A stretch of 64,000 bases of DNA from Pratylenchus scribneri (lineage: Eukaryota > Nematoda > Chromadorea > Rhabditida > Pratylenchidae): the NCBI GenBank assembly GCA_030063045.1, contig JAQSEB010000004.1, positions 2,728,001 through 2,792,000 of the forward strand, read 5' to 3'. The notes under the pieces were generated by a model. It had not been told where the DNA came from, did not search any database, and was given only the letters and a program-made list of their open reading frames with translations. This document shows positions 22,470 through 32,400 of this stretch, piece by piece (positions within the stretch are counted from its first letter, which is position 1; the number at the start of each line of letters is the position of its first letter). Position numbers and translations under genes: made by a program.

Positions 22470-22670
22470 ATAGGCAAAATGAAATAAAATAGGGAGATAG
22501 GCTTTTTGAAAATAGGCAAAAAGACGGAAAATAGCAGGATAGGCAAAACGAAATAAAATAGGGGGATAGGCAAAACGAAAATAGGCGAATCGAAAATAGG
22601 CAAAACGAAAAATAGGCAAAACGAAATAAAATAGGAGGATAGGCAAAACGAAAGATAGGCAAATTGAAAA
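22470..22670 (+). repeat. Inverted-repeat arm, partner of 20990-21135
   Basis: Degenerate repeats of AATAGGCAAAACGAAAATAG and the exact complement of the left arm, e.g. ATAGGCAAAAAGACGGAAA. About 1.3 kb separates the arms. Long open frames here (22314-22700 minus) come from the repeat and are not called. Confidence 0.8.
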
Positions 22671-22778
22671 GTCACCAATGGTAGCAAAGAAGTATGCCAT
22701 CCAGTCGTGTGCTGTTGGAAAATTTTGTTAGAATTTTTTTTCGTTTTCTCTATTTTATTTGAATTTTTATTTTTTTCA

Positions 22779-23183
22779 CTACCCCAGTTTTTGCATTTTT
22801 TTAAATAAATTATTATATTTACAATTCGATGGAGTGTTGCTGGGGCCAGAGAATGCCTTCCATGACTGCAGCTGTTCGATTACCATCCTCAAGTGCAATT
22901 TTGCCAGTTCCAATTCTTCCTTCAATTTGGTTATTTCATCGTCGTATTTTGCCGTCATTTTGGCCATTTCATCGTCGTATTTTGCCGTCAATTTGGCCAT
23001 TTCACCGTCGTAATTTGCCTTCAATTTGGCCATTTCATCGTGCATTGCATTCAATTTTTGTTCGCAATCACCAAATGTTGCCGGAATATTAACCTGAATG
23101 GAATTTTTAATGATTCAATTCTTTTCCCCTTTCCATACCAACAAAACGAAGAAAATTGGCAGAAAACGGCAGAGGGGTTTCAT
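22779..23183 (-). CDS. Secreted coiled-coil protein, 5' exons (11-residue repeat)
   Basis: Exon 1 is 23183-23139 and encodes MKPLCRFLPIFFVLL. It ends at a GTATGG donor and joins in phase 0 to exon 2 at 23093 (after ATTCAG), giving VNIPATFGDCEQKLN. Together these make a typical signal peptide with a likely cleavage after NIPA. Next comes a run of 11-residue units, GEMAKLTAKYD, DEMAKMTAKYD and DEITKLKEELE, the hendecad pattern of a long coiled coil. Exon 2 either stops at 22779 or leaves at a GTAAAT donor after SNTPSN. The product is predicted to enter the secretory pathway. Small secreted coiled-coil proteins are common among effectors of plant-parasitic nematodes, but the family is not identified here. 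It may share a transcript with exons 19527-20981. Confidence 0.6.
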
Positions 23184-25080
23184 GGCCCCGATTTTGGTCC
23201 AATTTGATGATTTGACGGCTTTCCTGAAAAGGGGTCACAAAATCAAATTTATCTGATCAAAATTTTTTTCCAACTTTGCTCCTTTCCGCACAAAAAACAT
23301 TTTTGATGGCATTTCCAATTTATTATTGATTAATGTTGTAGGCTTTGATCTAAAATGGAATGAGGGAATAGGTTAAATATTGAATGTGGATTGTGGATGA
23401 ATGGAAAATTTTTGTGAATTTTTGGGAGAAAAGTGGAAGAGTCCATTTTAACTCTTTTGGGGGAAAATGGATAAATATGAGGAAAAATGGTAAATTTTTG
23501 GTAAATTTGATGGGATGACCTTTCTCAAATAATGAAAATTAATTCCATAGTCCATCCAATGGGAATTGCTATTGGCTTTTTGATGGAGGAAAAATTGTAG
23601 ATTGAAGAGTCCAAAATAAATTGATGGATGAAAAATATGGAAAAATGGATGAATTTATTTAGTTTGTGAGGGAAATTGAGAATATTTGATTGGGGATGAC
23701 CTTTCAAAAATTCCATTTTGCATCCATGGGAATTGCTAGAGGCCTTTTGAGTGGGGAAAAATGAAATTTGTGAGAAATTTTGGAAGATTAATTTACCATT
23801 TTGATGGCATTATTTTGCTTGTCAAGGACAAAAAATGATTGAAAGGAATAAAAAAAGGAATTCGAAATAAACAAAGCCTAAATGCCGGAAAAGCCATCAA
23901 TTAATATTCAACGAAAGCCAAAATGCCGGAAAAATGCCGAAATTTGGCCCTAAATGTCATCAAATGTTCCAAGAGACCCAACGAAAGCAAAATTTTTTGG
24001 CATTGGAAAAGGGCACTTTTGAATAACGAATGTACCATAAATTCGCAATGGCATACATAAATTGTGATCCATTTGGCACATTTAATGGAACTGCTGATCA
24101 AGTGTGTCCAAAAGTGTCTGTGGTCGATTTGAATATGAATGAAGGGAAAAACGGCATTCTATTGGCATTGAAAAATCATATTTAAAATACAAAATTTATT
24201 CAATTTATGTTTCTTTCCGCGCATCATTCTCATTCATTCATCGAGGCGGGATGACTGATGATTAATGCTAACGGCACATTCCCTTTATATTCATAAACGC
24301 TTCTTCCCTAATAAATACATTTAAATTGATCCTTTCTTCAATTTATTTTTTGGATTTCATAAATGATTAGAATTAGAAACAAGAAATAATTAATTGTTGG
24401 GGACAAAAGCCATTGGCCATGTCAATTTGCCATTTTCGAACGATATCACAATTCTCAATTAATAAGGCAATTTTTATTTTATCAAAAATTATTGAAAACA
24501 ATTTGTATTTTATGCATTTTTATATTTTCATTGTAGTTTTTGAACAAAAAAACATTACAAGAAATGTGCTAAATAATGGACATTACTTACGAATTTGGTC
24601 ATTAATTGCTTTGCGGTTTTCGAGTATTTTTGTTGAGCACTTATTTTTAAGTAAAATTCACATTTTCAATGAAACGTGCAAACTGCAAAGTGCAATGCAT
24701 TGCAAACACATTTTGGTGGCAAAATAAAAATATTTTAAAAAATGACAATTGATCCTAATCTTTTATTGATTGGTTGTGTTTGTGAAGTTGTGAATATGAA
24801 TTGTAATAAAATAAAAATAACGAAACATGAACTAACCAACAACCATGGCATAATAAATCGCATGATAATGAATGAATAATGATGATTAAAAAGTGAAATT
24901 TAATAATATTAACCATTATTAATTACTTAAGTTTCATCCCAATTCCCACTAAATACCATCAAACTTTGTCATTTTTAAATGCTTTTTACGTGTTAAATCC
25001 ATTAATGTTAATTCCTGAATACCCTTAAAATAGATAATCCCAAAATTTATAATAAAAGCTAGATTTAACAGTGTTATTTT
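23184..25080. other. Divergent intergenic region
   Basis: This lies between the minus-strand coiled-coil gene and the plus-strand gene at 25120. The block GGGATGACCTTTC plus GGAATTGCTATTGGC near 23510-23580 recurs diverged near 23693-23740. No gene is seen. Promoters for both directions must lie here. Confidence 0.45.
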
Positions 25081-25081
25081 C

Positions 25082-25083
25082 AG
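25082..25083 (+). promoter_or_regulatory. Probable trans-splice or 5' UTR acceptor
   Basis: The sequence GTTATTTTCAG, a classic nematode 3' splice site, ends at 25083, 36 bases before the ATG at 25120. It may accept a spliced leader or end a 5' UTR intron. Confidence 0.5.
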
Positions 25084-25119
25084 ATTAAAACTTCAAATAA
25101 TTCAAATTATCATCTAAAA

Positions 25120-25981
25120 ATGTCGATGGCTTCAGAGGATGTAAAACAAATCAAAACTACTCTCTCGCAAATTCTTCAAAACCAAACTGCAATGATGGCT
25201 CAAATTGTGTTTTTGAACAATCTTCAACAACAACAACAGCCGAACAAGAGCATGATGGCAGCCGCTTCTCCAATCAATTCAGCCATGACGCAATCATTCC
25301 TTGAGGGTCTCAAATCGAAGTTTTTTGATGCATCAAAGAAGCTCGTCTCACCAACAGCATCATCATCGTCGTCTTCAGCAAAGCCACCATCATCAGTGCC
25401 GGTTGGGCCGCCGAAACGCAAAGCCGAATTGCCTTTGGATAACATGGTCAACACAAGTGCCGCCGCCGCCATCATTGCCAACAAACATCGTCGGGCACTT
25501 TCGCAAAAACCGGAAGATGTTTTGGTCGACGAGAACAACGATGAGAATGGTAAATGATAGTTTAATTACTTTTAATTCAATTCATGAATTAAAGTTGCGG
25601 CTGCTGAAAAGAAGAATAAGAAGGCGACCAAATCTATGCTGGAGGATGGTGGCGGCGAGAAGATCTACCAGAAGTTGGAGCCAATGAAGAAACCGGAGAA
25701 GGAGACCACCGCCCAACATGTATTATTTTTAATATTTTTTAAAATATTTTATTAAACATTTTTAGAAGGAAAACCAGCGTGGAGGCGGCGGCGGTCCGGG
25801 AAAAGGCAAAGGACGTGGTCGTGACCGTCAATCTCGCGACAACATTGGTAAATATTTTTGATAAGTTGAATAAATATTCCTCCAAATTCAAGGTTCTGGC
25901 CCTGTTGGTCCTTCAACTAGCCGCTCATCATCAACCAACAAACACGGAGGAGGCGAATCTGCAATCGAAACCGATGACTAA
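25120..25981 (+). CDS. Low-complexity basic protein of unknown function (241 aa)
   Basis: Four exons join in phase: 25120-25549, 25595-25719, 25766-25847 and 25893-25981. The first part (residues 5-35) could form a short helix and ends in a run of five Gln (36-40). Residues 80-92 are Ser/Pro-rich and are followed by PPKRKAE (98-103), a plausible monopartite nuclear signal. Residues 145-182 are Lys/Glu-rich. Residues 190-205 form a Gly/Arg/Lys stretch with RGGGGGPGKGKGRGRD, like RGG-type RNA-binding tails. The C-terminus is acidic (ESAIETDD). There is no signal peptide and no recognised domain. It sits directly upstream of fig-4 on the same strand. A nuclear or RNA-associated role is only an inference from composition. 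Confidence 0.8.
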
Positions 25982-26306
25982 AAGCGCCAACAGAAGAGAC
26001 CAATTTTGATTTGTTTTGGATGAAGCCGAATGTTAATTATTCTCGATTTATTCTACACTCCAGTCCATCCACCCCAAATCCTCATCATTTAATTTAAATC
26101 TGCTATTTGCCATGTCCACCCTCTCCAACCTCCACCCAGAACAAATTTGTTGTTGATTAATTAATGATTTTATTGCTCCTCTCTGGCAATTCCCCCACCT
26201 CATCTTCCCTCCATTCAATGCAACAAATACAAAACAAATTGTTCTTCTCTGTTGATTTAATGATTGATTATTTTCTGGCATTTTAAAATATTTCAATTTC
26301 TCACTG

Positions 26307-26312
26307 AATAAA
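26307..26312 (+). promoter_or_regulatory. Poly(A) signal of the 25120 gene
   Basis: AATAAA lies 325 bases after the stop of the low-complexity gene and about 108 bases before the presumed acceptor of fig-4. Confidence 0.5.
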
Positions 26313-26418
26313 AATTTGTGTTTTCCCCTCAATTAAAATAAAATTGAATTAAAAGAAAAATCATTATGATATTTTTGGATTTAACTAAAATAAAATGAAT
26401 TTTTTTTTGAAAAAATTA

Positions 26419-26420
26419 GC
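26419..26420 (+). promoter_or_regulatory. Probable trans-splice acceptor of fig-4
   Basis: A T/A-rich tract ending AAAAAATTAG precedes the first in-frame ATG at 26439 by 18 bases. The match to the nematode acceptor consensus is only fair. Confidence 0.4.
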
Positions 26421-26438
26421 CGATTGACCCGGAAAAAA

Positions 26439-29400
26439 ATGGATCGAATGCATTCATTGAGCATTTACGAAACCCCAACTCATTTTTACATTATTGGCTC
26501 TGATCCATCCGGAAGTCGGTTTCGTACACTGAAAATTGATCGAATTGCCGCCACCGATTTTATTGCTAACGAACCGGACCATGATTATAGCAAAGGTTTT
26601 TTGGGAGGAAAATAATTTTTAAAATGCTGAATATTTTTAAGCCGATATCGGTGAATTGCTGGCCACCGTTTCTTCAAGTTCAAGTTAGTAGAAATTCATA
26701 ATTATTCATGTTATCATTAGGGAGTGGATTTTTAGGTTTTTGGCCTATATTTTTTGATAAGAAATGCACAAAATATTTTTGAGTATTTATTACAGGTTTT
26801 TAATTCAATTTTCGACATTTTTATTTATCTATTTTGACAATTTTTCGGGTAAAAATTTATCAGAAAAATGTAATAAAAAGACCAAAAAAATAACTTATTC
26901 GGAATCCCCGAAACGTATTATTTTGGTAAAAATCACAAAAAGACCTAAATAATCTCCTTTCGGCAGTTTTTGGACCCAAAAATCCGCTCCAAATTTGTCA
27001 GTTTTACCAATAAATTATTCCATTTCCACTCTTCAGTTGTGACGCCGACCGAGAAGTGGGGCCGTCGACGAAATTGCGCCGGCGGAAATGGCCTCTTGCG
27101 AACCATGGAAAAGGCATACGGCCTAATTGGTGCAATTCGCTTTTTGGAAGGCTACTATTTATTGGTATAATTTTCAGTTTTTATTTTGGTTTAAAATTTG
27201 GTGAATTTTTATAGTTGGTTTCAAGGGCCAAACAAATTTGCCAAATTGGCTACCACGCAATCTACAAAGTCGAAGATGTTTCAATGGTTTATGTTCCAGC
27301 CTCCGGTGCTCCAACACAGCCGGATGAATTGAAATATGCAAAATTGTTTCAGGTTTCTTTGCATAGAAATTTAATAATAATTTGAATGAAACACCATTTA
27401 AATAAATTACAAGGAATTTTTGGAAATTTTAATTTGGACCAAGCAAAGATAACCAACCCATTTCCCAAATAATGCCATATGTCATTTATTAGCATCAAAT
27501 TAAGATAAATTTTATAATCAAACTTAAGCTTTAAAAAATTGAGCCATAATTTATTGGCCCTTTAAAATTAATCAAAATTAATGAAATTTAAAAATAATAA
27601 ATAATGGATAATTTCTGGATTTTTTAGTTAAAATTTTTTGGAGAATTTTTCCCTCAAATATGTCCCAAAATTGGTAAAAAAAAACCTTTATTTTATGCTC
27701 CTTTCTCACCAAAACTCGTTAAAGTTAAAAATTCGGACCCCTAATTTCCCTAAATAAATTCAATTAATTTAATATCAATTTTCCCTTTGGTTTTTAGACT
27801 GTCGATTTCACCACCAATTTCTATTTCTCCTACACCTATCAGCTGAGTCGAACATTGCAAGAAAATTGCCTTGGTGAACGCCAACTTGACTGGAATGGGA
27901 ATGGCTATAGACACGGAATGAAGGCGGAGAGGAAATTTATTTGGAATAATTTTTTGCTGGAACCATTTCGACGAAATAAGGTTCAATTTTATTAAAAATT
28001 TTTATCGTTTTTCCAATTTCATTTTTTGATTAAGTTACAGTATTTCATCCAGAAATTTATTGTAGAATTTATTAAAATGCATAAAAGTGACAATCAAATC
28101 CGAAAAAAATTATTGTCCTCGGGGTGGATTCGAACCCGAGACCTAAATTTTGCAAAAGTGAAGGGTCTTTCCTAGTCTTTCCTTTGGGTCGAAAATTTCC
28201 AATAAGGTCGAAAATTTTCAAAAAATTTTAAGGCCAAAAATTTTCAAAAAAAAATTAGATCGAAAATTTTTCAAAAAATTTTAAGGTCTAAAATTTTCAA
28301 AAAAAAAATTAAAATTTCAAAAAATTTAAGCTTGAAAAAATTTCAAGAAAAAATATAAGGTTAAAATTTTTCAAAAAATTTAAGCTTGAAAAAATTTCAA
28401 GAAAAAATATAAGGTTAAAATTTTTCAAAAAATTTAAGCTTGAAAAAATTTCAAGAAAAAATATAAGGTTAAAATTTTTCAAAAAATTTAAGCTTGAAAA
28501 AATTTCAAGAAAAAATATAAGGTTAAAATTTTTCAAAAAATTTAAGGTCTGAAATTCAAAAAAAAAATAGAAAATTTTCTAAAATTTTAAGGTAAAAAAT
28601 TTTCCCAAAAATTTTTAAGGTCTAAATTTTCAAAAAAAAATAACCAAAAATTTTCTTTAATTAAAAATATTTAATTTTTAGATCAGCAAAAAGTGGACAC
28701 TTGAACTGGTCCATGGCTACATTGGTAATTGTTTTTAATTTATTTTATGAATAAATAAATTCTCCATTTAAAAAGTTCATCAATTGGTGGAATTGCCTTG
28801 CGCCAAATTGGATTTAATCCTTTTGGCCCGGCGTTCATGCGAATTTGCGGGCACCCGATTTTTGAAGAGAGGCACAAATCCAAACGGGGCAGTGGCCAAC
28901 GATGTGGAAACTGAACAAATTTGTTGGAACACCGCCGGGCCACAAAGTTTTCGGCATGGCAAATTTACGGCTTTTGTCCAGCGCCGAGGCTCCGTCCCAC
29001 TGTTTTGGTCCCAGGATTCCACACATCGAGGAGCGCCAATGGTGGGTTTTTAAAAGGCATTAAATTATTAAATTAACATTTTAATGAATTTATTGTTCAA
29101 AAATTGTTTAATTGGGATTAATTTTAAATAAAAATTAAAAATAAGGAATTAAAAAATATAATTTATATATAATTTAGAATTATTTAAATATTACCAATAA
29201 AATAACACTTAGAAAATATTTTAAAATTAGATTAATTTATTTAAAAAAACTATCAATATCAATTTAAGAATTGGAAAAAAAAATCAAAATTTAAAAATCA
29301 GAAAAAAATACCTTCAAATAAATATTTATTTAATCGCTTAATTTAAATTTTCATTTAATGCAGGTTGTTGGGAAACCGCCAATTGTGATCGATCGAGTGG

Positions 29401-32400
29401 AACCGCATGCACTGACAACGGCCATTCATTTTCGCGATTTGGTATGCTCATTTTACCCAGAATTTTTTTGTCTAAAAATTGGAAATATTTTGTGCTAAGT
29501 TCCAATATTGGTCATAAAAATCCTAGGCCTTTAGATTTAGGTTAGATCATAATTTAAATAAAAAAATTCCAATTAGAGATTTGAAAAATTTTATGGCTTA
29601 AAAATGTTGATTTTTTTATCTAAAATCAGTTTTTTAAAAATTTATTTTTTAGATTTTAGATTTATACAATAGCAAACTTTAAATTAAAAAGGAGCCAGAC
29701 TTGGCCACATTTTATGGCCTCAAAAAAGCAAATTTTTCGACACCAAAATTTTTGGTAAATTAAATAATTTTTGGGATAAATAAATTACCATTTAATTTTT
29801 ATTTATATTTAAATTTTTATTTTTCACAGCGCCGTAAATATGCCCACCCATTGATTGTGCTAAATTTGGTCAAACGCGAGGAACACAAACACAACGAGAG
29901 CCTTTTGCATGGAATATTCCTCAAAGTACTGTTTTTTTAATTTTTATTACCATATTTCCTCTATTATTGTCTCCTCACCTCCACAGACCCTAGTAGAAAT
30001 CCCCCATTCTAATAATAGCCCCATTTGGAGAACTTATTATGAGAAATAAAATCCCCATTTCCATCACTCTAAACCCCTCCCCTAATAAAAGTCCCCTTGA
30101 GTGTCTGAAAAATAATAGCCCCGGGGCTATTAATTGGGGGAAATACGGTATATTGTCTTCTAATAATAGCCCCATTTTGAAGTATCTGAAAAATAATAGC
30201 CTTGCCTCGGGGCCATTAATAGAGATATAATAATTAATAATTCTTTATTTTTCAGACTATTCAATATTTGAATCAATTTCGTCGACCAGGCCACTGTATT
30301 GATTATATCAGTTTTGATGTGAGCAAATGCAATAAAACTGGGCGGGTGCTTCAGCGGTTGGATGAATTGGGCCAAAGGACGGTGCTTTCCACTGGATGGT
30401 TTCAGGCAACTTTTTTTTACCACATTTCGATAACGAATTGGGGTCCCAGGAAAAAATATGTTTCATAAATTTCTTTCTGACCTTTTTCGAATGTGTTTTG
30501 CGGACATGAATTTTGCATCAGTTTTTCATGTATTATTTTATCTGAATAAGATAATACCAAGGAAATAAAAGAAAATTATTTTAAAAATTTATATTGCATT
30601 CTTGACATTTTCCTGGTGTTAAACTCAACATTATTTTAAGATGATAAAATAGGAAAATGGCAAAATAGATGACAGATTCCTGTTCAACATCTATTATCTA
30701 TCCTAGAATCTGAAATACTATTAACTATTTCAAAAAAAAATTCCGACCACGGGTGTGCTCTTGTGGCGCAATGGTTAGCGCGTTTGGCTGTTAACCAAAA
30801 GGTTGTTGGTTCGAGTCCAACCAGGAGCGGCTGATTTTTTTTTCTTAAATCTGAAGTCTTGTTAGCTATATTTAAAATTTTTTGGGACTCCAATTCGTAA
30901 AAAATTAAATCAAAATTACAATTTTTCCAATTTTTATAGAATTTCCCCGAGCTAAAATCCCGTTCCCCATCCGCCTTCTTGGGCCAACAACAAAGAAAAC
31001 GCCGCACTCAATTCCCTCCTCCGCCCTTCGATTTTGATGAGGCCCTCAGCCGTTATCGGGCACACAAATCTGCGGATGGCCAAATGTTACTCCAACATGG
31101 AATTGTCCGTGCAAATTGTGTGGATTGCTTGGACCGGACAAATGTGGCCCAATTTGGACTGGGCAAATGCGCACTTGGCTGGCAACTCTTCTCAATGGGA
31201 CTGTTGGATTCGCCCTGGGCATTGGGCATTCACACTGAACTATGCCGCATTTTTGAAGAGATGTTCGATGAACACGGCGACACATTGGTCAGTTGGTTCA
31301 TATTCAGTGTTTAAAAATTTAAAAATATTTACAAAAAATTTTATAAATTCTTCGAAATATTTCGAAAATTTATTCCATTTTAAAAATATTTTTTTATTAA
31401 CATTTTTGGTTGTGCAAAATTTTTCCAAATTTTTATTTTTATAAATAATTTTAAATTAAAATTTTTTTGTAGGCTTGGCAATATGCTGGCTCCCAACTGG
31501 TCCATTCCATCAAAACGTACAAACGAACGGCTGTTCTACAGGTAGATTCACCAAGAATTAAAAATAAGTTTAAATATGAGCATTTAATAAATATAAATTA
31601 AAAAACATAATCCTAAAGAACTCAGAAGCACCCTCCAAACTCTTAACCATTTTAGCTAAATTTTAATTCATTTTTTTAACCTCAATGGTGCATAAAAAAT
31701 AACCACATTTTTAAGTTTTATTAAATGCAAATTTTCTTACAGTAAAGAATTTAATGATTGTGGATTGTAATTGTAATTCAGATTTGTAATTGTAAATTCT
31801 TAGTTGTAATTTTAATTGTAAATTCTAAATTGTAATTGTAATTTGCGATTGTAATTGTAATTTGCGATTGTAATTGTAATTTGCGATTGTAATTGTAATT
31901 TGCGATTGTAATTGTAAATTCTTAGTTGTAATTTTAATTGTAAATTCTAAATTGTAATTGTAATTTGCGATTGTAATTGTAATTTGCGATTGTAATTGTA
32001 ATTTGCGATTGTAATTGTAATTTGCGATTGTAATTGTAATTTGCGATTGTAATTGTAATTTGCGATTGTAATTGTAATTTGCGATTGTAATTGTAATTTG
32101 CGATTGTAATTGTAATTTGCGATTGTAATTGTAATTTGCGATTGTAATTGTAATTTGCGATTGTAATTGTAATTTGCGATTGTAATTGTAATTTGCTATT
32201 GTAATTGCGATTGTAATTGTAATTTGCGAATTGTAATTGTAATTGCTTTTGTAATTGTAATTGCGAATTATAATTGTGAATTGTAATTGTAAATTCTAAG
32301 TTATCATTGTGAATTATAATCCTAAGTTGTAATTAAAAACCAATAAACCTTTAAAATATGAGCATAAAATTTAAAAAAATAACTTTCACTAAATTTGCAT

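Noticed and set aside
22314..22700. Hydrophobic minus-strand frames with FRFAYFRFAY-like repeats
   Set aside because: They come from the AGGCAAAACGAAAAT repeat arm and are mirrored by the inverted arm at 21 kb. There is no splice context.
26048..26332. Minus-strand 94-codon frame between the low-complexity gene and fig-4
   Set aside because: It lies in the likely 3' UTR and intercistronic DNA of plus-strand genes and has no motif.
28309..28536. 75-codon minus-strand frame with an 18-residue repeat
   Set aside because: It is the 54-bp intronic tandem repeat translated inside fig-4 intron 5.
30684..31007. Minus-strand frame of 107 codons crossing 30.7-31.0 kb
   Set aside because: It overlaps the tRNA-Asn and the antisense of fig-4 exon 11. 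The protein-like part is the tRNA read backwards.
31034..31444. Plus-strand 136-codon frame overlapping fig-4 exon 11
   Set aside because: It is an out-of-frame shadow of the Sac catalytic exon, whose correct frame contains CVDCLDRTN.
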